Positions 53,111-60,547 of a stretch of DNA of 64,000 bases are shown here, piece after piece. Made by a program: the position numbers and the translations under genes. How positions within the stretch are numbered: position 1 is the first letter of the stretch; every line of letters begins with the position of its first letter. The notes below the pieces were generated by a model. That model saw only the letters and a program-made list of their open reading frames with translations, was not told where the DNA came from and made no database searches. The stretch lies in assembly GCF_004784465.1 (NCBI RefSeq), contig NZ_SRRU01000003.1, forward strand, positions 551,938 to 615,937, read 5' to 3'. This DNA is from Streptomyces griseoluteus. Its GTDB lineage: Bacteria; Actinomycetota; Actinomycetes; Streptomycetales; Streptomycetaceae.

Positions 53111-53236
53111 GGGGTCAGCAGCCGACTTCAGCCTACCAGCGGGGTCCTGAGCGCGGCGTTCGAGTGGCCGCCCGGCTGATTCTGCTCTTTTGTAGTGCTT
53201 ACGGATGAGTTGCGACCATGTGGAGGGAGAGGGATC

Positions 53237-53611
53237 GTGCAGACCGACATCGATCCGCGCAGCCTGATCGGCCGCAAGGCGTTCGACCGCGCCGGCACCA
53301 AGATCGGCACCATAGACGAGGTGTACCTCGACGACGCGACCGGCGTCCCGGAGTGGGCGGCGGTGCGCACCGGCCTCTTCTCCCGGGACGCGTTCGTCCC
53401 GCTGGAGCCCAGCGAACTGGTCGACGGCGCACTCCGCGTCCCCTTCGAACGCGCCCTCATCAAGGACGCCCCCGACTTCGGCGTGGGCCGCCATCTCTCC
53501 CCCGAGCAGGAACTCCAGCTCTACCACCACTACGGCCTCGACGTGGGCCCCTCCGCCAGGCCCACTCCGGACCGCGACTTCGGCAAGGTCGCGGGCACGG
53601 AGGAACCCTGA
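53237..53611 (+). CDS. PRC-barrel domain protein
   Basis: 124 residues. The PRC-barrel covers about residues 9-85: LIGRKAFDRAGTKIGTIDEV, then VPEWAAVRTG and FVPLEPSELVDGALRVPF. A short helical tail follows (LSPEQELQLYHHYGLD). Such small proteins are common in Streptomyces and may bind RNA or regulate stress; no function is proven. GGAGGGAGAGG is a strong ribosome site for the GTG. It diverges from the glycine riboswitch. Confidence 0.88.
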   Translation: MQTDIDPRSLIGRKAFDRAGTKIGTIDEVYLDDATGVPEWAAVRTGLFSRDAFVPLEPSELVDGALRVPFERALIKDAPDFGVGRHLSPEQELQLYHHYGLDVGPSARPTPDRDFGKVAGTEEP

Positions 53612-53622
53612 CCCCCTCCTAC

Positions 53623-54993
53623 TCATCCGCCGTCCGTCTCCCCCTCCGCGGTGGCCGCCTCCACCTGAGCCACGAGCGGCAGGGGGTCGGCCGGTTCCAG
53701 GCCGGCCTCGTCGGACCGGAACGTCCGCACCCGGCCCGGCGCGGAGAGCGGGGTCTCGAAGCGCACGGTGACGCGCCCGAGGCCACTGCCCTGCACCCAC
53801 CCGTGCCCGTACTCCGGGTGCCGTACGTCCTGGCCCGCCCGCCACTCCGGCGCGGCGGGCCCGGGTCTCTCCGGGCCGAAGTCGGGGGCGCTCTCCTCCG
53901 GCGTCTCCTCGGCCAGTTCCCCGGCCGCCTGGGCGAACAGGTCCTCCTGCGTGTAGTCGGCCAGCCCGGACACGCCGACGCCCAGCAGCCGCACCCCGCC
54001 CGTGGTGTCGACGGAGTCCAGCAGCCGGGCGGCCGCCTCCCGGATGACCGAGGGGTCGTCCGTGGGCCCCCGCAGCGTCTCGGAGCGGGTCAGGGTGGAG
54101 AAGTCGTACCGCCGCACCTTGAGCACGATGGTGCGCCCGGAGAGCCCGGCGCCGCGCAGCCGTCGTACGCAGCGGTCGGCGAGGCGGCGGACCTCCAGGC
54201 CGATGCGCAGCCGGTCGTGGATGTCGACGGCGTAGGTGTCCTCCACCGACACCGACTTGGCCTCCCGCTCGGCCACCACCGGCCGGTCGTCGCGGGCCAG
54301 CGCCATCGCGTACAGCGCGTGTCCATGGGCCTTGCCGAGCAGCCGGACCAGTTCGTCCTCGCCCGCCTCGGACAGCTCCTGCACGGTGGTGATCCCGGCT
54401 CGCCTCAGGTGGTCGCCGGTGGCGGGGCCGACGCCGGGCAGGGTGCGGACCGGCATCGGGGACAGCAGGGCGCGCTCGGTGCCCGGTTCGATGAGAACCA
54501 GGCCGTCGGGCTTGGCCCGCTCCGAGGCGATCTTGGCCAGCATCTTGGAGGCGGCGAGCCCCACCGACCCGGTCAGCCCCGTCACCGCCCGGATGTCGGC
54601 CCGCAGCCGGGCCCCGGCCTCCCGCGCCGACGCCTCGTCCCAGGCGGTGTTGCCGGCCTCCAGATCCACGAAAGCCTCGTCCAGGCTCAGCGGCTCCACC
54701 AGGGGGGACAACTCCCGCAGCAGCGCCATCACCTGGTCGCTGATCGACCGGTACAGCGCGAAGCGCGGCATGAGGTACGCGGCGTTCGGCGCGAGCCGCC
54801 GGGCCTGCGCGGTGGGCATCGCCGAGTGCACCCCGAACACCCGTGCCTCGTAGGACGCCGTGGCCACCACTCCGCGCGGCCCGATCCCGCCCACCACGAC
54901 GGCCTTCCCGCGCAGGCTCGGCTTGGACGCCTGCTCCACCGAGGCGAAGAAGGCGTCCATGTCGAGATGGAGGATGGTGGGCGCGTTTCTCAC
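53623..54993 (-). CDS. dinB: DNA polymerase IV (Y-family)
   Basis: 456 residues. LHLDMDAFFASVEQ (near residue 8) and PLSLDEAFVDLE (near residue 100) hold the catalytic acids; helix-hairpin-helix and little-finger parts follow. It is about 100 residues longer than E. coli DinB because of a C-terminal extension (from about 345) with WRAGQDVRHPEYGHGWVQGS, a small SH3-like module typical of actinobacterial homologues. No LexA or SOS box was seen. It runs tail to tail with the PRC gene, 11 bases apart. A start 30 bases upstream is possible. Confidence 0.93.
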   Translation of the reverse strand: MRNAPTILHLDMDAFFASVEQASKPSLRGKAVVVGGIGPRGVVATASYEARVFGVHSAMPTAQARRLAPNAAYLMPRFALYRSISDQVMALLRELSPLVEPLSLDEAFVDLEAGNTAWDEASAREAGARLRADIRAVTGLTGSVGLAASKMLAKIASERAKPDGLVLIEPGTERALLSPMPVRTLPGVGPATGDHLRRAGITTVQELSEAGEDELVRLLGKAHGHALYAMALARDDRPVVAEREAKSVSVEDTYAVDIHDRLRIGLEVRRLADRCVRRLRGAGLSGRTIVLKVRRYDFSTLTRSETLRGPTDDPSVIREAAARLLDSVDTTGGVRLLGVGVSGLADYTQEDLFAQAAGELAEETPEESAPDFGPERPGPAAPEWRAGQDVRHPEYGHGWVQGSGLGRVTVRFETPLSAPGRVRTFRSDEAGLEPADPLPLVAQVEAATAEGETDGG

Positions 54994-55069
54994 AGGTCCG
55001 ATGCTGCACCACGCCACTGACAACGGCCCCCGCGCGGGGACGCCCTGTGGAAAACGGTGCCGGCCGGTC

Positions 55070-55753
55070 TCAGACGGCGCGGTTGCGGCGCCGCGCCAGT
55101 TCGTCGGCCGGGTTGTGCCCGATCAGCGTCTCCCCGGTGTCGACGCGCTCGCCGTGGAGCTGCGACAGGGCGCTCTCCACGTCCCGCCAGACCACGCCGA
55201 CGGCGATCCCGAAGATGCCCTGGCCGCCCTGGAGCAGCGCGTGGACCTCGTCCGGGGAGGTGCACTCGTACACCATGGCGCCGTCGCTCATCAGGGTCAT
55301 GCGCTCCAGGTCGCGGAACCCGCGCTCCCTGAGGTGCTGCACGGCCGAGCGGATGTTCTGGAGCGAGACACCGGTGTCCAGGAACCGCTTGACGATCTTC
55401 AGCACGACCACGTCGCGGAAGCTGTACAGCCGCTGCGTGCCCGAACCGTGCGCGGGGCGCACGCTGGGCTCGACCAGTCCCGTACGGGCCCAGTAGTCGA
55501 GTTGCCGGTAGGTGATCCCGGCGGCCGCACAGGCCGTGGGACCGCGGTATCCGATCTCCTCGGACGTCATGGCCGCCGCCCCTTCACCGTCAGGCACCAC
55601 CGTCGGCCGCTGCGGAGCGTGATCGGCCACGCCGCCGAGCTGTGGGTGTCCCCCGCCCGGCTGAAACCGTGCGCTCGGGGGAAGGTACCGGCCGCCGTCC
55701 CCGAAACCGTGTCCGGGGGCACCCCCAGCCGTACCGTCGCCGCTCATCCTCAC
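55070..55753 (-). CDS. MerR-family regulator of the FtsR / Rv1830 type
   Basis: 227 residues. About 65 residues of low-complexity N-terminus precede the winged HTH (GPTACAAAGITYRQLDYWAR, SGTQRLYSFRDVVVL), then a coiled dimer helix and a C-terminal domain (LLQGGQGIFGIAVGVVWRDV). In Corynebacterium the homologue FtsR activates ftsZ. GGAGG lies five bases before the GTG and decides the start. A promoter with TTGACG-17-TACCGT and an adjoining palindrome lie upstream, so it is transcribed apart from the DUF151 gene and may autoregulate. Confidence 0.92.
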   Translation of the reverse strand: MRMSGDGTAGGAPGHGFGDGGRYLPPSARFQPGGGHPQLGGVADHAPQRPTVVPDGEGAAAMTSEEIGYRGPTACAAAGITYRQLDYWARTGLVEPSVRPAHGSGTQRLYSFRDVVVLKIVKRFLDTGVSLQNIRSAVQHLRERGFRDLERMTLMSDGAMVYECTSPDEVHALLQGGQGIFGIAVGVVWRDVESALSQLHGERVDTGETLIGHNPADELARRRNRAV

Positions 55754-55783
55754 GCCGACCTCCGTCCTTGACCTGCCTTGTCG

Positions 55784-55812
55784 ACGGTAGGCAGTCACCA
55801 GGGGTGCGTCAA
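55784..55812 (-). promoter_or_regulatory. Consensus-like promoter of the FtsR-type gene
   Basis: On the minus strand TTGACG (55807-55812), exactly 17 bases, TACCGT (55784-55789). It is the clearest housekeeping-type promoter in the window and leaves a leader of about 25 bases. Confidence 0.75.
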
Positions 55813-55821
55813 CGATCGCCA

Positions 55822-55839
55822 CACTCGGCACGCCGAGTG
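55822..55839. promoter_or_regulatory. Palindrome upstream of the FtsR-type promoter
   Basis: CACTCGGC (55822-55829) and GCCGAGTG (55832-55839) are perfect arms around two bases, ten bases upstream of the -35 box. The position suits an activator or autoregulator. Confidence 0.55.
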
Positions 55840-56017
55840 ATAATCACCCTGAGAGTGGTTTCTCGTGTCCCACCGCGGGGAAAGGCTAGCCGAATGCGCT
55901 CGCGGAGAGGCGTAGGACGCTCTCACGGGACGTTGGCATGTGCCCTCGCCCAGGCGTCACAGCGTGCCACGAGCCGGCCGGGAGCGGACCCTTCGTCCAC
56001 CCGGCCGGCCCCCGGCC

Positions 56018-56491
56018 TCACTGGCTGCTGGTACCGAAGTCCTCGGGCGAGATCTGGTCGAGGAACTCGCGGAACTTCTCCACCTCGTCCTCCTGCTCGT
56101 CCGGGATGGCGATGCCCGCGTCGTCCAGCACCCCGTCACTGCCGTAGATCGGCGTGCCGGTGCGCAGGGCGAGCGCTATGGCGTCGGACGGCCGCGCGCT
56201 CACCTCGACCCCGCTGGCGAATACCAGCTCCGCGTAGAAGACACCCTCTCGCAGATCGGTGATGCGTACTTCGGTCAGCTCCTGGCCGACCGCCTCCAGC
56301 ACGTCCTTGAAGAGGTCGTGCGTCAGCGGACGCGCGGGAGCCATGCCCTGCTGGGCGAAGGCGATCGCGGTCGCCTCCCCCGGCCCGATCCAGATGGGGA
56401 GGTAGCGGTCGCCTCCCACTTCGCGCAGGAGCACGATCGGTTGGTTGGAGGGCATTTCGACCCGGACACCTACGACATCGAGCTCGTTCAC
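56018..56491 (-). CDS. DUF151 bifunctional-nuclease-like protein (Rv1829 type)
   Basis: 157 residues. The DUF151 core LDVVGVRVEMPSNQPIVLL, PIWIGPGEATAIA and SARPSDAIALALRTGTPIY is complete; the C-terminus is acidic. Plant homologues have RNase/DNase activity; the bacterial role is unclear. TAGGGT (56498-56503, minus strand) ends six bases before the GTG, so the transcript is leaderless. It sits between two MerR genes exactly as in mycobacteria. Confidence 0.93.
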   Translation of the reverse strand: MNELDVVGVRVEMPSNQPIVLLREVGGDRYLPIWIGPGEATAIAFAQQGMAPARPLTHDLFKDVLEAVGQELTEVRITDLREGVFYAELVFASGVEVSARPSDAIALALRTGTPIYGSDGVLDDAGIAIPDEQEDEVEKFREFLDQISPEDFGTSSQ

Positions 56492-56588
56492 ACAGCAACC
56501 CTAGGCCGTGCTCGGGACGTTTGGGTAGTCGGGCCGGGAACAGGTGGGCGATCCGGCGCAACGCGACCGGGTCGGGGCACACCGCCCC

Positions 56589-57326
56589 TCAGGGCAGCCG
56601 CACCCCGAGCGCGGCCTTCACCAGCGCCGAGTGCAGCTTCATGGTGAGCGCAGCCAGCTCCCTGGTACGAGCCTCGGCGAGCGTCCTGGTCTGGGGGTTG
56701 CGGTGCCGCTTCAAGGGGGCGACGACCTGGTCGACCAGCCCCGCCTCGCGCTCGGCGGCCGCCTTCATCACCCGCAGATGGCGGGGCTCGATGCCGAACC
56801 GGCCCAGTTCGGCCACCAGCGCGGCCACGGTGACGGCCTCGGCGTCGTACACGCCGTCGGCCAGGGGTGCGAGGAGCCCGTACGACTCCCACTCGCGGAG
56901 TTCGGCCTCGTCGACGTCTGCCGCGGCCAGCAGCTCGTCCCGGCCGATCCGGGCGACCGTGGACCGCTCGGCCTCCTCGGGCTCGCCGTCGCCGCTGCGC
57001 TGCCGGCCGACGACGGGCAGCGGAGCGGCCTCGCCGCGCTCCATGGCGTCCAGATGCTCCCGGATCACCTTGAGCGGCAGATAGTGGTCCCGCTGCATCC
57101 TGAGGACATGGCCGAGGCGTTCCACGTCACGGGGGCTGAACTTGCGGTACCCCGAGGGAGTCCGCTGCGGCTCGATGAGCCCCTCCGACTCCAGGAAGCG
57201 GATCTTGGAGATGGTTACTTCGGGGAACTCGTCGCGCAGCACGTTCAGCACCGTGCCGATGCTCATCAGCCCACTGTCCCTGGCGGCGGTACCGCTTCCG
57301 GCACCGCCGCTCGGTGTTTGAAGCAT
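56589..57326 (-). CDS. MerR-family regulator of the Rv1828 type
   Basis: 245 residues. After about 20 linker residues comes the HTH (IGTVLNVLRDEFPEVTISKI, RFLESEGLIEP, SGYRKFSPRDVERL), then a long helix and an unusual C-terminal domain (LREWESYGLLAPLADGVYDA) that itself resembles a second winged helix. The mycobacterial homologue Rv1828 binds DNA as a dimer. AGGGAAGG serves the ATG. A hairpin separates it from the FHA gene upstream. Confidence 0.92.
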   Translation of the reverse strand: MLQTPSGGAGSGTAARDSGLMSIGTVLNVLRDEFPEVTISKIRFLESEGLIEPQRTPSGYRKFSPRDVERLGHVLRMQRDHYLPLKVIREHLDAMERGEAAPLPVVGRQRSGDGEPEEAERSTVARIGRDELLAAADVDEAELREWESYGLLAPLADGVYDAEAVTVAALVAELGRFGIEPRHLRVMKAAAEREAGLVDQVVAPLKRHRNPQTRTLAEARTRELAALTMKLHSALVKAALGVRLP

Positions 57327-57343
57327 GGACCTTCCCTGGGGTT

Positions 57344-57365
57344 CCCCCGGACGGGCGTCCGGGGG
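57344..57365 (-). terminator. Intercistronic hairpin after the FHA gene
   Basis: CCCCCGGAC (57344-57352) and GTCCGGGGG (57357-57365) form nine perfect pairs with a four-base loop, four bases past the FHA stop and 17 before the MerR start. It may attenuate read-through rather than end it. Confidence 0.65.
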
Positions 57366-57369
57366 TGGG

Positions 57370-58134
57370 TCAGACTCCTTGCCGGCTCGCGTAGAAGACC
57401 AGCCGGTACTTGCCGATCTGCACCTCGTCACCGTTGGCCAGCGCCACCTGGTCGATCCGCTCGCGGTTGACGTAGGTGCCGTTGAGGCTGCCCACGTCGG
57501 CCACCGTGAAGGAACCGTCGGGCGAGCGGCGGAACTCCACATGGCTGCGGGAGACCGTCACGTCGTCCAGGAAGATGTCGCTCTGCGGGTGACGCCCCGC
57601 CGTGGTCAGGTCGCTGTCCAGGAGGAAACGGCTGCCGGAGTTCGGACCCCGGCGGACCACCAGCAGCGCCGAGCCGACCGGCAGCGCGTCGACCGCCGCC
57701 TGCGCCTCGGGAGACAGCATCGGCATGGCCGTCTGACCGGTGACCTCGGAGTCGTACGCCTCGATGCCGGAGATGGAGATCGTGGACGTGGTCTCCGACG
57801 GACGCTCCGGCGCCACACCGGGACGCAGGGGCGCGCCGCAGTGGGAGCAGAAACGGGCGTTCTCCGCGTTGCGGTTCCCGCACCTCGTACACACCAGGGC
57901 CGACATGGACGGAGCCTCCTGCCGCGACGGTTGCCCGAAACCTATGCCGCCGCCCTGGCCAGGGTCAACGGACGCCGCGCCCTGTCCCCCGGAAGTGCCA
58001 CCACCCGGACCAGCCACCTGGTCCCGGAACAGCGGACGCTGCCCTTCCTCGTCGGGCTGTGCGCGATGACGGGCCGTCGCGTTCTCGTTGCCCTCTCGCG
58101 CGCTCTTGCCGAACAACTTCCCAAACAACTTCAC
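57370..58134 (-). CDS. GarA/OdhI-like FHA protein with zinc ribbon
   Basis: 254 residues in order: a basic N-terminus (VKLFGKLFGKS), a long disordered stretch, a zinc ribbon (C82, C85, C96, C99), the phospho-switch region PSETTSTIS (114-117) and an FHA domain (157-250) with GRHPQSD, SRSH and LNGTYVN. GarA and OdhI, when unphosphorylated at such threonines, bind and inhibit 2-oxoglutarate dehydrogenase; Ser/Thr kinases relieve this. The GTG start gives the same N-terminus I recall from other Streptomyces. It is roughly 100 residues longer than mycobacterial GarA. Confidence 0.92.
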   Translation of the reverse strand: MKLFGKLFGKSAREGNENATARHRAQPDEEGQRPLFRDQVAGPGGGTSGGQGAASVDPGQGGGIGFGQPSRQEAPSMSALVCTRCGNRNAENARFCSHCGAPLRPGVAPERPSETTSTISISGIEAYDSEVTGQTAMPMLSPEAQAAVDALPVGSALLVVRRGPNSGSRFLLDSDLTTAGRHPQSDIFLDDVTVSRSHVEFRRSPDGSFTVADVGSLNGTYVNRERIDQVALANGDEVQIGKYRLVFYASRQGV

Positions 58135-58324
58135 GGGCGATTCCCCTTGACCGAAACAGACCCGCCCGTGGGGCAGGACGAACCCAGAATGCCTACACCG
58201 ACCGATCCGGACATCTTCACAACGTCCGTATCCACCCGACAGTTTCCACCACGCACCACCCCTTCGGTGCGGCGACCCCCCGCAACCTCATGCCCCCGCC
58301 CGACGCCGCCCATGCACCGCCGGT

Positions 58325-59197
58325 TCACCGCGAGGACGACCGAGCGTAGTCAGGCAGCTTCGCTTGCCGCAAGGCATCCACGACGATCTTGTCCGACCGC
58401 TCCACACTCACCGTGGCCTGCTCCTTCTCCAAGCTCTGCACCACTCCTCCAGGAATGTTCAACGCCGGTTCGAGGTCCTGCGGCTTGCCGATGACCTGGA
58501 AACGATACGGGGCGTTGATCTTGTTCCCGTCGACCGCGACGCTACCGTCCGTGTCCGAGAAGTAGGTGTTCGCCACCACGCGCACTCCGTTGACCTGTAT
58601 CGCCTCGGCACCGGCCGCGCGCAGCTCCTGGATCGCGTCGAGCAGCATGTCGGACTCGACAGCTCCCTTCGTGTCCTGGACGGTCATCGTGATGCCGGGA
58701 CCGGTCGCGCCGACGGTGCCCGCGAGTATGCCGAGTTGGCGCTCCTTCTCGGCGGTCTGCCTGCGTGCCTCCGCGGCCTGGTCAGAGCTGCTCTGCAGCT
58801 CCTGACGCTGCTTCTCCAGTCCCTGCTTCTCGTCCTCAAGACGCTGAGTACGGTCGTCCAGTTCATCGAGGATGCGGACCAGGTCCTCCTGGCGGGCCCC
58901 GCGCAGCGCGCTGTCGCCGTCGCTGTTGGAGGCCACCTGCACGGCCAGTCCGAATCCGAGCCCGAACAGCAGCAGGGCCACGATGAGTTGGGCGCGCGTC
59001 AGCCGGGGCGGCCAGAGACCGTCGATCAGCCGCTGACGCCCGGTGAGCTGCGGCTGGGGCGCCTGCTCCGACACCGGCTCGGCGGGAGCGGGCTCGGGGG
59101 CCGGCCGGGGCGCGGGGGCCCGGGGCGGCAGCTCCGCGGGGAGTTTCTTGCGCAGACCGTTCTCCGGCCGCTCCTCCTGGTCGCTCATCCCGCTCAC
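58325..59197 (-). CDS. DUF881 membrane protein (second of two)
   Basis: 290 residues. A proline-rich cytoplasmic N-terminus of about 65 residues is followed by one membrane helix (QLIVALLLFGLGFGLAVQVA), a coiled coil (DRTQRLEDEKQGLEKQRQEL) and the outer DUF881 domain with ITMTVQDTKGAVESDML and AEAIQVNGVRVV. Members are held to act in envelope processes at the septum, without proof. Its GTG overlaps the stop of the small basic protein (GTGA), so the cluster is translationally coupled. Confidence 0.9.
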   Translation of the reverse strand: MSGMSDQEERPENGLRKKLPAELPPRAPAPRPAPEPAPAEPVSEQAPQPQLTGRQRLIDGLWPPRLTRAQLIVALLLFGLGFGLAVQVASNSDGDSALRGARQEDLVRILDELDDRTQRLEDEKQGLEKQRQELQSSSDQAAEARRQTAEKERQLGILAGTVGATGPGITMTVQDTKGAVESDMLLDAIQELRAAGAEAIQVNGVRVVANTYFSDTDGSVAVDGNKINAPYRFQVIGKPQDLEPALNIPGGVVQSLEKEQATVSVERSDKIVVDALRQAKLPDYARSSSR

Positions 59198-59526
59198 GCC
59201 CGGAAGACGTGGCGCCGGATCGCCGCCGCGTTGGAGAAGATGCGGATGCCCAGGACCACGACGACGCCGGTGGACAGCTGCGCGCCCACCCCCAGCTCGT
59301 CGCCCAGGAACACGATCAGCGCGGCCACGACCACGTTGGACAGGAACGACACCACGAAAACCTTGTCGTCGAAGATGCCGTCGAGCATCGCCCGCAGCCC
59401 GCCGAACACGGCGTCCAGCGCCGCCACGACGGCGATGGGCAGATACGGCTCGACCACCGCCGGAACCTCGGGCCGGACCAACAGTCCGGCCACCACTCCC
59501 ACGACGAGGCCCAGTACGGCGATCAC
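59194..59526 (-). CDS. Small basic protein, DUF1290 (Sbp) membrane protein
   Basis: 110 residues and three hydrophobic stretches, beginning IAVLGLVVGVVAGLLVRPEV. The conserved YLPIAVVAALDAVFGGLRAM and LGVGAQLSTGVVVVLGIRIF place it in the Sbp family, found near ftsA-ftsZ-type or DUF881 genes in Gram-positives. Role unknown. Start and stop overlap the two DUF881 genes as GTGA at both ends. Confidence 0.93.
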   Translation of the reverse strand: MIAVLGLVVGVVAGLLVRPEVPAVVEPYLPIAVVAALDAVFGGLRAMLDGIFDDKVFVVSFLSNVVVAALIVFLGDELGVGAQLSTGVVVVLGIRIFSNAAAIRRHVFRA

Positions 59527-60437
59527 GATGTGCCCTTCTCAGTCTTCTCGGCCTGCTCGGCGCTCGGCTGTGCTGTTCGTACGATCACACTCGGTGCGGC
59601 GGGCAACCGGACGTCGCCCTCCGCGGAGATGGCGGTGCGGATACCGAAGTTGTCCTGGAGCGCGTGCAGATACAACCCGTCGGCGCTGTTCTGGAACGCG
59701 GTGCTCAGCTTCTGCCCGTCCCCCACCGCCAGCACCGTGTACGGCGGGACCAGCGGCCTGTTGTCGACCAGTATCGCGTCACCCGCGGCCCTGATCGCGG
59801 ACAGGGCGGTCAGCCGCTGCCCGTTGATGGACACCGCCTCGGCGCCGGAGGCCCACAGTCCGTTGACCACGCGCTGCATGTCCCGGTCACGCACCCGCCC
59901 GGTGTCGGAGAAGCCGGCGGACTCGCGGGGATTCGTGCCGTCTCCCCCACTGCTCGCCTCCTTGGCGTCGTTCACCACGAGCTTCACGCCCGGCCCGTGC
60001 ACGGCGGTGGCACCCGACAGCAGACTCACCAGGTCCGCCTGGCTGCCCCCGCTCTGCCGGAGCGCGGCCCGCTGCCGCGCGCCTACGTCCTCACGGAGCC
60101 GGTCGACCCCGCTCTCCAGCTTGTCCGCTGCGGTGGTCTCCCGGTCGATGCGGTCGATCAGCTCCTGGCGCTCCTTGGCCACCACGGGAGCCGCGACATG
60201 CGCCTGCGACGCCCCGACCGTCACCACCAGGGCCGCGAGCACCAGGCCGCCCGCGAGGCCCAGCTTGGCGCGGAGGGTCTTCGGCAGACCGCCCTCGCCC
60301 AGGGACTTCCGGCGCGCGGCGGCCTCGGCGTACCCGTCGTCCAGGCTGTGGTCCATCACGTTGGTGATCAACGACATGGAGGCGTCCGGGCGCCCCGGCC
60401 GCGCGGGGCTGCTCCGAACGGGGGGTTGCTGCGGCAT
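59523..60437 (-). CDS. DUF881 membrane protein (first of two)
   Basis: 304 residues. A cytoplasmic N-terminus (MSLITNVMDHSLDDGYAEAA, near 23) leads to one helix (LGLAGGLVLAALVVTVGASQ), a coiled coil and the DUF881 domain (GVKLVVNDAKEASS, VVNGLWASGAEAVSINGQRL). It is about 30% like its neighbour by eye, suggesting an old duplication. The ATG at 60437 fits homologues; one at 60446 is equally in frame. Both lie within or beside a perfect 12-base palindrome. Confidence 0.9.
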   Translation of the reverse strand: MPQQPPVRSSPARPGRPDASMSLITNVMDHSLDDGYAEAAARRKSLGEGGLPKTLRAKLGLAGGLVLAALVVTVGASQAHVAAPVVAKERQELIDRIDRETTAADKLESGVDRLREDVGARQRAALRQSGGSQADLVSLLSGATAVHGPGVKLVVNDAKEASSGGDGTNPRESAGFSDTGRVRDRDMQRVVNGLWASGAEAVSINGQRLTALSAIRAAGDAILVDNRPLVPPYTVLAVGDGQKLSTAFQNSADGLYLHALQDNFGIRTAISAEGDVRLPAAPSVIVRTAQPSAEQAEKTEKGTS

Positions 60438-60442
60438 GCCGC
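60431..60442. repeat. Perfect 12-base palindrome at the DUF881 start
   Basis: GCGGCATGCCGC is self-complementary and contains the probable start codon. A second GCATGCCGCG lies at 60451. It could bind a regulator or simply reflect codon choice (Cys-Gly-Met-Pro). Confidence 0.35.
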
Positions 60443-60490
60443 ACATCGTCGCATGCCGCGAGCGGTGTCTTCGAACGAGCCCCATAGAGG

Positions 60491-60527
60491 TGCCGGACAG
60501 CACCCCCGGTGGGGACACTGTCCGGCA
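60491..60527 (-). terminator. Terminator of the mannose-1-phosphate guanylyltransferase gene
   Basis: TGCCGGACAG (60491-60500) pairs with CTGTCCGGCA (60518-60527) over a 17-base loop that can itself pair (CACCCCCGGTGGGG). It stands 20 bases past the stop. Confidence 0.75.
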
Positions 60528-60547
60528 GATTCGGAGCGTTGCGGGGA

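Noticed and set aside
49462..53208. A very long open frame of about 1250 codons on the plus strand across gcvP
   Set aside because: It is the antisense shadow of gcvP and the riboswitch; composition is repetitive Gly/Val/Asp and it crosses the modC end. The opposite strand has a perfect P-protein.
58135..58324. Search for a gcvH remnant between the DUF881 and FHA genes
   Set aside because: No lipoyl-domain sequence such as ESVKA-type motifs was seen on either strand, so it is treated as a plain intergenic region.
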